DNA from: JBQTGK01 sp052400665
GTDB taxonomy: Bacteria; Bacteroidota; Bacteroidia; Bacteroidales; Marinifilaceae
DNA length: 64,000 nt
Reading direction: 5' to 3' (one strand)
Assembly: GCA_052400665.1 (NCBI GenBank)
Contig: JBQTGK010000005.1
Under the pieces are notes generated by a model. That model saw only the letters and a program-made list of their open reading frames with translations. It was not told where the DNA came from and searched no databases. Of the stretch, positions 54,040-63,012 are shown in pieces. Within the stretch, counting starts at the first letter, position 1. The number at the start of each line of letters is the position of its first letter. The translations under genes were made by a program, and so were the position numbers.

Positions 54040-56208
54040 TTATAGGAATGAATATTTAGTATCGTAAAATTCTGGTTTTGCTTTTGATACATCTAAACCA
54101 AATTCGCTACTGTAAGCGGTATCGGGTAAAATAAATGGTTCGATTCCACATTTAGTAAGCTGATTTAGATTCTTGGCAATGTAATAGCGAGTGTTTACGG
54201 TGAGTTTGCTTCTCGTTTCGGTATTTCCTTCACGATATGCATCTTCATCTGCTTCACAAATACAATTCACACTATCAATATCCAGTAGGTCAAGCAAAAT
54301 AGCTTTTGAATTATGAGTAAGTTTATCAATTGTCCATCGTCCATCTTCTTTAAAAACTGAATGTTCTTCAATTTTCAGAAAATCAATTTCAGTAAAAACC
54401 TGATCTATTTTGGCTTGTAATTCATTTTCTTGAAGTACTTCATTGTCGGGTAGTGTTGCATAACTTCGGTTCATAATTTCCAGATCGTAAGGCAAGGCTT
54501 CTTTTTCATCTTCGGGCGGAGCTAAAACATAAATAGGCTTGAATTTCCCAATGGTGTCATTGTTCCGTTTTCGGTTTACACGTCCAAAACGTTGAATAAG
54601 AGAATCAAGAGGAGCTGCTTCAGTAATCATGAGATCGAAACTAATGTCCAAACTAACTTCAACAACTTGGGTAGATACAACAATGCAAGCTTTGTTTGAG
54701 GTATTGAAATTTCCGTTGGGTGTTCCATCTTCTTTCAGCCCTAAAAGCAATTGTTCTTTTTCATCGCGGTCACCTTTTTTAAATCGACTGTGAATTAAGA
54801 GTATTGGGATTTCGGGATATAAGTCCAACAATTTTTTGTATTGTTCTTGTGCATGTTTAACACGGTTGCAAACTACTAATAGCTTTTTATTCTTGCTGAT
54901 TGCTGTTGCAATTATTTGATGGGTCTGATCCCAATCATCTACCTTGTGAATAATATGCCTATTGAAAGCTGTTAATTCTTTATTTTCCAATTTTACTTCC
55001 AATACATTCTCTTTTCCTAAAATATCGAGAATACGATTGTATAGAATGCTTGGCATAGTTGCAGTTCCAATATGAATCTTGCAATCTAAATAGTTAAGAA
55101 CTTGAATGATCTTAAGAACAATAGCTCTTGTAATATTGGTATAGGTGTGAATTTCATCTAAAATAACATCACAACCTTTAATGTCTAAAAGCATAGCTTC
55201 GTAACCATTTGTGCCAAAGGCAATAGCCGCTATTTGATGTGGCGTTAGTACTTTAATGGCCGCACCAACGTGTCCTTGAATTATTTTTTCTTCTTTAGTA
55301 GCACCTTTTGCTGAAATAGAAGAAGACGCATGCAATAAGCGAATGTCTAGGTTTAGATTGTCATTTTTTAAATCACTTTTAACCCGTTTATACATGGCGT
55401 TAATGGACGCTTGAAAAGGAAGTGTGTAAAAAATACGACCTTTGCATCTGCGAAATAAATAGTCAGTTTTTCCTGCTCCGGTGCAAGCAACAACCATAGT
55501 GTGTCTTTTATCGGATACACTGTTTTTCTCGGATAAAGGATAGAGTTTATGTTGACGATTATAGAAGTTGAGATTTGGAGTTTGAAAAGTGCGTTTCATA
55601 TATTCCTCTGTATTTTCAGATAGAGCAGAAGCAAAATGATCGGCTGCCATTAACAAACCTCTCCATTCTGAAAAACCTCTTTCTTGTACTATTTCATCGC
55701 AATAGTCATAAACTTTATCAAAGTTTTCCTCTGCTTGTTGTTCCGAAATATCATCCGCTTTAATGCCTAATGCGTTTAAAATTGTGATGGCATCATCTTT
55801 CCAGTTATTCCAATCTTTTATGTGAAGGCTAAAAGTATCTCCGTGTACTTCTTCTAAATCGAGTATTCCTTTTTCTCTAGCATCATGTAAAATTGATTTA
55901 TGATGGGCAATTACCATCTCGATTAGTTGTGGATGTATATTTTCTGGGAAAGCAGAAAGAAAAAAGCAGGAAGCTATTTCATGTCTGAATGGTGTCCTTG
56001 GTATTGTTTTCGAATTTAATCGCGATTGAAAAATAGAGCTAGTTTTTCCAATATCATGTAAAATAGCACCGCAACGTGCTATTTCCGTATCAAAATTTAA
56101 AGCATCAGCAATTTTTTCTGCGGCTAAACTAACCTCTATCAAATGTTGATGTAATGTTGTTTCTTCGGGCTTTCCTTTGGCTTTTATATGCGGGCAAATA
56201 TATTTCAT
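54040..56208 (-). CDS. cas3: CRISPR-associated nuclease-helicase Cas3
   Basis: 722-aa Cas3 with an N-terminal HD nuclease domain (H20, H51-D52 in LHDIGK, HH at 102-103) and a superfamily 2 helicase: Walker A ACTGAGKTD (241-249), DEIH (351-354), motif III IGTATMPS, and motif VI SLIQRFGRVNRKRN near 530. It degrades DNA recruited by Cascade. It begins 3 bp after the cas5 stop, so its place before cas8 and cas7 is unlike the usual type I-B order. Confidence 0.95.
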   Translation of the reverse strand: MKYICPHIKAKGKPEETTLHQHLIEVSLAAEKIADALNFDTEIARCGAILHDIGKTSSIFQSRLNSKTIPRTPFRHEIASCFFLSAFPENIHPQLIEMVIAHHKSILHDAREKGILDLEEVHGDTFSLHIKDWNNWKDDAITILNALGIKADDISEQQAEENFDKVYDYCDEIVQERGFSEWRGLLMAADHFASALSENTEEYMKRTFQTPNLNFYNRQHKLYPLSEKNSVSDKRHTMVVACTGAGKTDYLFRRCKGRIFYTLPFQASINAMYKRVKSDLKNDNLNLDIRLLHASSSISAKGATKEEKIIQGHVGAAIKVLTPHQIAAIAFGTNGYEAMLLDIKGCDVILDEIHTYTNITRAIVLKIIQVLNYLDCKIHIGTATMPSILYNRILDILGKENVLEVKLENKELTAFNRHIIHKVDDWDQTHQIIATAISKNKKLLVVCNRVKHAQEQYKKLLDLYPEIPILLIHSRFKKGDRDEKEQLLLGLKEDGTPNGNFNTSNKACIVVSTQVVEVSLDISFDLMITEAAPLDSLIQRFGRVNRKRNNDTIGKFKPIYVLAPPEDEKEALPYDLEIMNRSYATLPDNEVLQENELQAKIDQVFTEIDFLKIEEHSVFKEDGRWTIDKLTHNSKAILLDLLDIDSVNCICEADEDAYREGNTETRSKLTVNTRYYIAKNLNQLTKCGIEPFILPDTAYSSEFGLDVSKAKPEFYDTKYSFL

Positions 56209-56211
56209 ATT

Positions 56212-56814
56212 TTAATAATTTGTCCTTACAGGAGTTCCAACTACCTTCAAATATCCATACATGGCTTCATTTTTTTTCAGGCGATGATAACCTACCAAAA
56301 ATGATTCGTCGGTTCTTTCAAATATCAGTTCGAATCCTGAAAACAGGTCTTCATCTGTATCGAATTCATTTTTAGTAACTTCAATTATTTCACTGTCAGG
56401 ATAAAGAATATCTTCATTTCTACACAGACAAATGTGTTCTTTTGATGCACTTAGGGCATCTTTCATGGTTTTAAATGCGAGCCAAAGAACAGGTTCAATG
56501 AGGACTCCTCTAACTAATATGGCATATGGACGGTGAAATCCTTTTTCTTCTCCACTACTTTTTTTGTTCCAACCTCGCGGTTGAATTTGTTCCTGTTGTT
56601 GTGATATTTGTTTATAGCTTAATCGGTGACCAACAATTTTTTTTATTTCTCCATCATCATTTTTAAGAAGTCCTGGAAATAGTTTCCGTTCAATTCCGGC
56701 AACAATTGAAGGTGTTAAAAACTGTTGACTGTAGGTCTCGCTATCGCGAACGGCTGTCCATGGTTTTATAAAACCAAAAGGACCTGTATATTTTACTACG
56801 AATATCTTTTCCAT
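56212..56814 (-). CDS. cas5: CRISPR-associated protein Cas5
   Basis: 200-aa RAMP protein capping the 5' handle of the crRNA. The N-terminal part reads KYTGPFGFIKPWTAVRD, followed by FLTPSIVAGIERKLFPG, which is the Cas5 pattern of a strand, a glycine-rich turn and the TPSxxxGIexxLFP helix. C-terminal half is less conserved. 7 bp downstream of cas6. Confidence 0.82.
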   Translation of the reverse strand: MEKIFVVKYTGPFGFIKPWTAVRDSETYSQQFLTPSIVAGIERKLFPGLLKNDDGEIKKIVGHRLSYKQISQQQEQIQPRGWNKKSSGEEKGFHRPYAILVRGVLIEPVLWLAFKTMKDALSASKEHICLCRNEDILYPDSEIIEVTKNEFDTDEDLFSGFELIFERTDESFLVGYHRLKKNEAMYGYLKVVGTPVRTNY

Positions 56815-56821
56815 AATCCTA

Positions 56822-57496
56822 TTATTTTATAGCTCCAAAACCAATTCCTGTTGAATTTCCCAGACCAACATTCCAAGCAAAAATTTTTGTCTCGGGTTTG
56901 CCTTCGATAATTACTGGACACCAATTGGCACGAATTTGTGTGATTTGATTGCCTCGTTTATAATTGATTTTTTTAGTACTTTTTTTGCAATAGTTTTGAT
57001 CGAAAGTGATTTTTAAGCTTTCATCTTTGGCTAAACCTGCACTTATCATTTTTGAAGTAAGTGTTTCAGCAAGAAGATCTGGAGATTCTTTATCATCGAA
57101 ATAGTAGAATCTTTTTCTGCCATTTTCTAGATTACGCTGAATATAAATGGGACTTCCTACTTGAAAATTTGATTTTGTTGCTAGATCAGGATTTTCCTGT
57201 AATACAATTTCAGTGACTTTCAAACCAAAAAATAGTTCAGGATTGTTTTGGATTCCTGTTATTAGCAGCTTAGCTTGTTCGTTATTCCAACAGCTGATAA
57301 AGAAACTGGCTCCATTAGGAAAGTCTAATCCATTTTTTGTTGCTTTACCTCCTGTTAAGTTAGAGAATGAATAGAGAGATATAGAATCATGAAATTCATT
57401 TTTGCCAAACCATTTATGAATGGTTCCAGTGAGCAAATGCAAATGATTAAATTCTATGGTTTGTTTTGATGCAGTTGTTTTTATATGTATCCTCAT
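56822..57496 (-). CDS. cas6: CRISPR RNA endonuclease Cas6
   Basis: 224-aa RAMP protein that cuts the pre-crRNA within repeats. It has the C-terminal glycine-rich loop GLGNSTGIGFGAIK of Cas6 and a His (IEFNHLHLLTGTIHKWFG) near the N-terminus that could be catalytic. First cas gene of the operon, followed directly by cas5. Confidence 0.86.
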   Translation of the reverse strand: MRIHIKTTASKQTIEFNHLHLLTGTIHKWFGKNEFHDSISLYSFSNLTGGKATKNGLDFPNGASFFISCWNNEQAKLLITGIQNNPELFFGLKVTEIVLQENPDLATKSNFQVGSPIYIQRNLENGRKRFYYFDDKESPDLLAETLTSKMISAGLAKDESLKITFDQNYCKKSTKKINYKRGNQITQIRANWCPVIIEGKPETKIFAWNVGLGNSTGIGFGAIK

Positions 57497-57577
57497 ATGT
57501 TTAGTTCTTTTTTATTTGTTTTTATTAAAAACTTCATACCTAATAATTACTAGATAGGGTGTGTTCCTTTTTTTCTA

Positions 57578-57608
57578 AACCTTCAAGGTTTTTAAAACCT
57601 TGAAGGTT
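57578..57608. repeat. REP-like palindrome upstream of cas6
   Basis: Arms AACCTTCAAGGTTT / AAACCTTGAAGGTT around TTA, the same core as the palindrome at 51507. It lies between cas6 and the WYL regulator, both minus strand. Confidence 0.85.
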
Positions 57609-57662
57609 AATTTATTTTTAATTATTAACTTTTTATATTTACTAAGTTCCATTTCAAAACTG

Positions 57663-58574
57663 TCAACTAGTGACAGCTAGAATTTTTTCTGCTTTATTTT
57701 TTATAAATTCTTGTAAGGATTGAGGATATATAATTTCAATTTCGTCGGATAAACCCATAATAAAGCGACCTACACCTTTAAAGTTTGAAACAGGAGCCTC
57801 GAACACAAATTGCTCACTATTTATTTGGCTAATGTATTGTTCCGATAGGGGATATTCTTCTTGAAGTAATTCTGTTGCACGAATTGAAAGTTGTAGTTTT
57901 ATATCGATTTTTTCTTCCGAACTAATTCTGAAAACATCCATTGGCAAACTTTTGTGTTCTTTTTTGTGTTCCCAAGGTTCAGGTAAAATTTGAACAGAGG
58001 CAATGCGTGTATTTTTAAAAGTTTTGCAGCATCCGGCTTCAATGTCGTAGGCCCACGTGGCTATGTAGTTGTTAGTGAAATCAAAGGGTTCAACAATACG
58101 ATCTTTTTGTTGTTTGCTATTGGCCGATAAATAATCGCACAGAATTACTTTGTTCTTGTATTTAATGGCCTGCATTAACTGGTGAATATTTACAGAGTGT
58201 TTTTCTTTCACAAGCGTATCGGCAACTCTGTCAAAATCGTAAAGAGCATAAAGTTTTTTAACTAAATTGCGTTTCAGAAGATTTTCGTCGCTAACCGAAT
58301 GAATTGCCTTCTGAAGAATGACAGCCTCTTCTTTCGAGAAATGCAAGAGTTCACTAATTTCTTTAAAATAAGGAGAGCTTTTGTCGATATGGTACCTACC
58401 GTTTTCTGGTTTAGGAATGATAAAACCAGCATCTCTAAATGTTTGGATATACCTTCGAGCAGTTCGTTCCGACATTTCAAAGCGGTCTGATATTTCATCC
58501 AGGCCATACTTTATACCACTTGAAAGGAAAACCATTAACTCCAGTAATTTCTGGAGTTTTTTATGTTCTTTCAT
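57663..58574 (-). CDS. WYL-domain transcriptional regulator
   Basis: 303-aa protein with an N-terminal HTH (LDEISDRFEMSERTARRYIQTFRDAG, residues about 20-45) and a WYL-type ligand domain (about 130-300), probably with C-terminal WCX. WYL proteins are common at CRISPR loci and are thought to sense nucleotide-like ligands. It is upstream of cas6 on the same strand with a 166-bp gap holding the REP palindrome, so it is probably the operon's regulator; whether activator or repressor cannot be told. Confidence 0.86.
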   Translation of the reverse strand: MKEHKKLQKLLELMVFLSSGIKYGLDEISDRFEMSERTARRYIQTFRDAGFIIPKPENGRYHIDKSSPYFKEISELLHFSKEEAVILQKAIHSVSDENLLKRNLVKKLYALYDFDRVADTLVKEKHSVNIHQLMQAIKYKNKVILCDYLSANSKQQKDRIVEPFDFTNNYIATWAYDIEAGCCKTFKNTRIASVQILPEPWEHKKEHKSLPMDVFRISSEEKIDIKLQLSIRATELLQEEYPLSEQYISQINSEQFVFEAPVSNFKGVGRFIMGLSDEIEIIYPQSLQEFIKNKAEKILAVTS

Positions 58575-58622
58575 TTGTTTGATGTATGTAATGTTAAAAA
58601 TCTATTTAAATGTATAAAATAT

Positions 58623-58652
58623 TAAACTTAATTTAAAAGCAAAGAAGTCAAA
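58623..58652 (-). promoter_or_regulatory. Putative promoter of the WYL regulator
   Basis: On the minus strand, TTTG (58649-58652) is followed after 18 bp by TAAGTTTA (58623-58630), 7 of 8 matches to TAnnTTTG. It is about 50 bp upstream of the WYL start. Confidence 0.4.
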
Positions 58653-58760
58653 TAAATGATAAGACACATAGGATTAATTAGTTGTGTGTTGTACAGTAGG
58701 GTGTTATTCTATTTGTTAAGGTTTGGAATAAGACTAAAAGGTTTCCTGTGGAGAGATCGA

Positions 58761-59105
58761 TTAACTGCTGCATCTGAAAAAATAAAAAAACAAATTGCGA
58801 GATTCTCTGTAGGAGAAATATTTCGATATGAATAGCTTGATATCGAAAAGGATCAATATGTTACTGCGGCTAAAGTATTGGAGCGTCTTCAGAAAAGAGG
58901 ATTGATAAAGAAAGTTTCGAAAGGGACATTCTACAAACCGAAAAAATCTCTTTTTGGAGAATTGAAACCAGATGAACAGGAATTATTAAAACCTTATTTG
59001 TTCGAAAAAGAAAAACGAATCGCTTATATAACGGGTAACTACCTATACAACCAATTGGGATTCACTACACAATTAACAGGTATTTTAAAAATACCGAACA
59101 GATAG
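58761..59105 (+). pseudogene. Broken AbiEi/DUF6088-type antitoxin gene
   Basis: Frame reads KIKKQIARFSVGEIFRYE, an in-frame TAG at 58833, then LDIEKDQYVTAAKVLERLQK, RGLIKKVSKGTFYKPKKS and RIAYITGNYLYNQLGFTTQ, the pattern of DUF6088/AbiEi-type antitoxins (winged helix then TGxxLYNQLGLTTQ). The C-terminal part is missing; the frame soon runs into an RHS fragment. The stop plus truncation indicate a dead gene. No AbiEii toxin is present here. Confidence 0.65.
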
Positions 59106-59115
59106 CAGTTTGGCT

Positions 59116-59166
59116 AGGTACTACGACCCCGAAATAGGCCGTTGGTTTTCCATCGATCCTGATTAG
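59116..59166 (+). pseudogene. RHS core fragment
   Basis: A 51-bp piece coding RYYDPEIGRWFSIDPD and a stop, the core signature of RHS proteins, placed immediately after the broken antitoxin gene. Evidence of recombination between RHS sequences and the antitoxin locus. Confidence 0.75.
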
Positions 59167-59201
59167 TTTTACCGTTGGAAAAGGATTAGATTCAATACCA
59201 A

Positions 59202-59333
59202 ATGAATAAAATATTATATCTGATAGGAGGATTTTTAGGAATGCTTGTTGTTCGTATGTTGTTTAAATTATTATACTTAGCCATTCTTCGGATAATTAAA
59301 TTATTCCAAGATTATTTCAGAAGTAATTCGTAA
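59202..59333 (+). CDS. Small membrane protein (43 aa)
   Basis: Begins MNKILYLIGGFLGMLVV, one or two helices and a basic C-terminus. No homologue recognised. It might be a remnant of a toxin partner. It overlaps the 3' end of the minus-strand gene at 59312 by 22 bp, which lowers confidence. Confidence 0.3.
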   Translation: MNKILYLIGGFLGMLVVRMLFKLLYLAILRIIKLFQDYFRSNS

Positions 59334-59710
59334 AATAAGACGCAACAAATTATAAAAGAGCTAACTGTTATTCTGTATGAATGATATTTGTATATAGTTT
59401 TTTGTTTTAACATTAGAATTGATAACAAAGCTAAAGATAAAATCAACATAATAACTATAGGTAATATAGAGCTTAGCCAATGATTTAAATAAAATAGTAC
59501 AATTAGGGTTGATAAAGATAATATTATGTCCGTAGAGAACGTGTATATTGTTTTGAGAGATTTAAATAAGTGCCATTGAGCTGTAATATAAAAAAGTGTT
59601 AGTAATAATAGAGAAATGGTAAAAAGTATCCCAGCATATGGTATTAAAAATTGTTTTAAAAAAAAGAATAATATTGCTAAATAAAACAAGAAAGTATCTA
59701 TTTTTTTCAT
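59312..59710 (-). CDS. 4-TM hypothetical membrane protein
   Basis: 132 aa; hydrophobic segments at about 5-40 (two helices), 65-80, 82-97 and 115-130. No recognised domain. Reversed relative to the surrounding RHS fragments. It could be an immunity protein or unrelated cargo. Confidence 0.45.
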   Translation of the reverse strand: MKKIDTFLFYLAILFFFLKQFLIPYAGILFTISLLLLTLFYITAQWHLFKSLKTIYTFSTDIILSLSTLIVLFYLNHWLSSILPIVIMLILSLALLSILMLKQKTIYKYHSYRITVSSFIICCVLFYELLLK

Positions 59711-59796
59711 TTAAATTATTTTAATGGAAGTTATTTATTTAAATATAGATAATATTGGTGGGGTAATGCATCAAACGTGTTGTTTTTATGCAATGG

Positions 59797-60693
59797 TAAT
59801 GCTTCAAGTTAGCTGATATAGCTACGGCAGGTATTGGAAACGCTTTAAATGGCATGAGTGGTTTTGGAACAGAAGCATTACGGGCAGGTATGCATGGTGT
59901 AGCACAAGGCGGTTTAGGAGCAGTGCAAGGCGATAATTTCTTTAATGGCTTTGCAAGTGGTGCCATAAGTTCTATCGCTAGTAGCGGTTTTCAGTCATTG
60001 GACACCAAGTTTACAAACTCAATGTGGGGCGGAACATCTTTCGGAGCATTATCAGGTGGTGTGGGCGCAGAACTTTCAGGAGGTGATTTTTGGCGAGGTG
60101 CAGGAGTAGGTGCTACGGTTTCTTTGTTGAATCATTATATGCACCAGGTTGAGGGTGAATGGAATGAAAAACGTGCCAGTAATAAAAGGGCCAAGGCTTA
60201 TGCTGAGGAGGCTTTTAGTGGGATTAGTTTGGCGAATCATGGTAATGGTGCATTTAGCCTAGGATTTACTGTAGGGTTTAGTACTCCATTTAAAGGACCT
60301 TCAAACGGAGGTTTTGGATTTAGTGTTGGTAAATTTACGGGTTCAACAACTAGGGGCATTTACCTTACATTAATGAAAGGAAGAGGTGTAGCATTATCAG
60401 CTTCATTTGATGCGACATACTATAAAAGCTTAAATGGTAGGAATATTACATTGGGGGATTTAGCTGGAGATGGATTTCAGGTTGATTTTGGTGCTGCATT
60501 TCTTGGATATTCTTTAGCAAGTAATGCTTATTATAAAGATGGCTTTAAGCCAATTGCTCCAACTTATAGGTCTCATACGCTTAGTGTTAGTAATGGGATG
60601 GATGTCGGATACTCTGATTATAAATCAAAAACTTATGTATTTCCAATTATTCCATGGATTGGATTATTGATTCCAAAAATTCCAGGGTTTTAA
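59797..60693 (+). CDS. RHS C-terminal tip fragment, 5'-truncated
   Basis: Frame open from 59797 (first ATG 59854, 279 aa from there). The first ~100 residues (ALRAGMHGVAQGGLGAVQGD, FASGAISSIASSGFQ) are the standard end of RHS cores just before a toxin tip, but the core itself is missing. The variable tip (about 130-279) begins after KRASNKRAKAYAEEAFSG and is Gly/Ser-rich with strands (FSLGFTVGFSTPFKGPSNGG) and a hydrophobic end (PIIPWIGLLIPKIPGF); no toxin family recognised. A small protein gene follows 9 bp later. A displaced cassette that lacks its own core. Confidence 0.55.
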
Positions 60694-60702
60694 AATTAGA
60701 AT

Positions 60703-61062
60703 ATGAGAAAAAAGAATTTTTATAAAGTATTATCAGTGATTATAATTTTGATTGTAATAGTTGTAGTAAATTATTTTGAACCTTCTTCTGATGAGATTAC
60801 TAAAAGTGCCTATGAATCATTAAAGTATGAAAAATTTTACGGAGAAGTTCAAGAGAAGTTTTATGATAGAAAGAATCATAATCATCCTACTATTATTTTA
60901 AGAAACGAATTTGGCATGCAAGATGTTCTATTAGTACGTGATAGAAGTGGACTCTTTAATTATATTGAAAGCGGAGATTCTATTTCAAAAATTTATGGAA
61001 AATATGAAGTGAGATTAAAGAGAATTGGAATTGATACGGTTTTTGTATTAAGCTATCAATAG
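60703..61062 (+). CDS. Small single-TM protein, probable partner of the RHS tip
   Basis: 119 aa with one N-terminal helix (VLSVIIILIVIVVVNYF) and a soluble domain rich in Tyr, Lys and Glu. Position directly after an RHS tip suggests an immunity protein. It is unlike the 4-TM partners elsewhere in the window. No family recognised. Confidence 0.5.
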   Translation: MRKKNFYKVLSVIIILIVIVVVNYFEPSSDEITKSAYESLKYEKFYGEVQEKFYDRKNHNHPTIILRNEFGMQDVLLVRDRSGLFNYIESGDSISKIYGKYEVRLKRIGIDTVFVLSYQ

Positions 61063-61091
61063 TGGTAATGTATCAAATTGACTAATGGTAA

Positions 61092-61361
61092 AAAATAGTA
61101 AATCAATACCTAGCCGATGGAACACTACTGCGCGGTAGTTTTTTCGATGAAGACAACAATGAAATAAAACGAATTGATTATCAGGGCGAATTTCTCTTTG
61201 TAAACGGACAGTTAGATAAAGTTTTTACCGAGGAAGGTTATTATGAGCCAAATACAGCCACCAAAACCAAGAAGAGTGACTATGGCACTTACTATTACAC
61301 CCTGAAAGACCACTTGGGACATACAAGAGTGGTAGTTGACGAAGAAGAGAATGTAATATAA
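61092..61361 (+). pseudogene. RHS core fragment, left part
   Basis: Frame codes for YLADGTLLRGSFFDEDNNE through YYYTLKDHLGHTRVVVDEE and ends at a TAA. It is nearly identical at DNA level to 63440-63677, where the frame continues. Here the reading frame is interrupted by a replaced or inserted stretch of about 60 bp (61359-61425). Confidence 0.8.
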
Positions 61362-61419
61362 GTAACGGAGCTTGCGGAGTTCATGAGTGCCTTATTATAA
61401 AAATTACTACACGAACTAA

Positions 61420-62493
61420 ACTGCCTACTATCCTTATGGAGGAATAATAGCAGGATTAAGTACCAAAACAAATTATAACTATCTTTATACGGGAAAAGAG
61501 TTCATTGACAGTTTAGGCATTAACTGGTACGATCACCATGCGCGTTATTACGACCCCGAAGTGGGCCGTTGGTTTGCTATTGATCCTGCATTACAGGCAG
61601 CAAGTCCTTACATGGCCATGGGAAATAACCCCATGATGATGATAGACGAAGATGGCAGAACCTGGGGCGTTTTTAAAGCCATTGGACAAGCTTGGGATTG
61701 GGCATGGGACAAAGCCAATCAATTTGCTCAATGGGCAGACCAAGTGGGGATACCCTCGGCAAATATTGGTTATGGAATAAGTTCTAGTGGGCAAACACAA
61801 CCAGTTGGAGATATTAATGGACACCCTTTATTTAGCAACGAAAGCCAGTACGAGGCCGCTTCGCAAAATGCAGTGAATGCTATAAATGATGCAAGGGGAG
61901 AATATTTTGGTCAGCAACAAATGAATGCCAATTATAGCCAGCAATTAAACAATCAGATTATGAGTATTCCTTATACTTCAATTTCACATCTTGACAACAA
62001 TAACACCTATTCGTCTGATCGTAGTCTTTCTTCTAAAGATCTATTATCTTTCGCACCATCAACACTAGAACCTTTAAGCAAACAACTATTTGTACCTACA
62101 ACATATAGAACATCTAATGGAATACAAAATTTACGCAAAGCTAATGGAAATTTCAGATCACTAAGAGCTCGAGAGATCGCTAGTACACCAAAAATTAAAA
62201 ACCTGAAGGCCAAAGGTACATCTGTTTTGTTTTTTATAAACCAAGCATCTCTTTATAGTGATTACAGTAACAAAACAATAAGTTCTGACCAGTATGATAT
62301 TGCAACTATGGAAAATGTATTAGGCTCAATTCACCCAATGATTGGATTATCTTTAATGACTTATTCTACAATGGGATTTATAAATGAAAAAATAGATGAG
62401 TTTCTAGCTAAACCTGAAGTTATAATGTTTTACAACAAAATGAATTTTGAAATGGATATATGGAAGTGGCAAGGCGCTTATCCTGGAAACTAA
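61420..62493 (+). CDS. RHS core end with toxin-like C-terminal tip
   Basis: Frame open from 61420 after a stop; no good start, so this is either the distal half of a broken RHS gene or a displaced cassette. It contains YYPYGGIIAGLSTKTNYNYL, then YDHHARYYDPEVGRWFAIDP (core end), a linker, and a tip from about 62110. The tip starts with LRKANGNFRSLRARE, close to the KANGRIRSARAR motif of the toxin-like protein at 32907, then hydrophobic helices (GSIHPMIGLSLMTYSTMGFI) and ends WKWQGAYPGN. A 4-TM protein gene follows after 10 bp. Confidence 0.6.
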   Translation, partial: TAYYPYGGIIAGLSTKTNYNYLYTGKEFIDSLGINWYDHHARYYDPEVGRWFAIDPALQAASPYMAMGNNPMMMIDEDGRTWGVFKAIGQAWDWAWDKANQFAQWADQVGIPSANIGYGISSSGQTQPVGDINGHPLFSNESQYEAASQNAVNAINDARGEYFGQQQMNANYSQQLNNQIMSIPYTSISHLDNNNTYSSDRSLSSKDLLSFAPSTLEPLSKQLFVPTTYRTSNGIQNLRKANGNFRSLRAREIASTPKIKNLKAKGTSVLFFINQASLYSDYSNKTISSDQYDIATMENVLGSIHPMIGLSLMTYSTMGFINEKIDEFLAKPEVIMFYNKMNFEMDIWKWQGAYPGN

Positions 62494-62503
62494 ATAAAAA
62501 CGA

Positions 62504-62881
62504 ATGAGAATATACAATTATATCTTTTTTAAGATTTATCAAATACTTTCAGCATTTGACGAATCTCCTACTTTTGCAACTATCATGGTAATGTGCTGGT
62601 TATTTTTGTTTAATAGCTTCACATTAATTGACTTTGTGATAAGAAGTAATGATGTGTCAGCTTTTTCTGATAAGTATGTATCTATCTCTTTTGCCATACT
62701 AATACTAACAATACATTTCTTGTATTTTTATCATAAGGACAAATATGCCCACATTATAGAGAAATATGAAAAAGAAAGCATGAAATTATCTATATATGGA
62801 ACCTTAAGTGTTATACTATATATCTTTCTCAGCATATGGGTGTTTTACAAATTTACCATACCATTTATTGGTGTGAAATAA
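62504..62881 (+). CDS. 4-TM membrane protein, probable immunity partner of the RHS tip
   Basis: 125 aa; MRIYNYIFFKIYQ start, helices at about 28-45 and 58-75, cytoplasmic KYAHIIEKYEKES, then two helices near 83-118. Related to the protein at 35072 (MDYIFYKLYR, YKHIVEKYKIES) and less closely to 33924. The same place after a toxin-like tip in all three supports an immunity role. Confidence 0.62.
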   Translation: MRIYNYIFFKIYQILSAFDESPTFATIMVMCWLFLFNSFTLIDFVIRSNDVSAFSDKYVSISFAILILTIHFLYFYHKDKYAHIIEKYEKESMKLSIYGTLSVILYIFLSIWVFYKFTIPFIGVK

Positions 62882-63012
62882 AACTAATGTATTTTTTGTA
62901 CCCAGCCACTCAAAATATGCTAGCCCTGATTTAGAACCAGAGCTTATGGAATAAAAGAATTTTAAATCCGGAAAGAGTTCCTTGATAATTTTGGCCTGCT
63001 TGCGCAGTGTAA
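62882..63012 (+). other. RHS-related mosaic, no gene
   Basis: Short broken pieces, including a GTAACGGAG phrase also present in the replaced stretch at 61363. Nothing intact. Confidence 0.4.

Noticed and set aside
58761..59105. Functional short antitoxin starting at an internal codon after the TAG
   Set aside because: It lacks both the first helix of the DNA-binding domain and the C-terminal half, and no toxin gene is adjacent.
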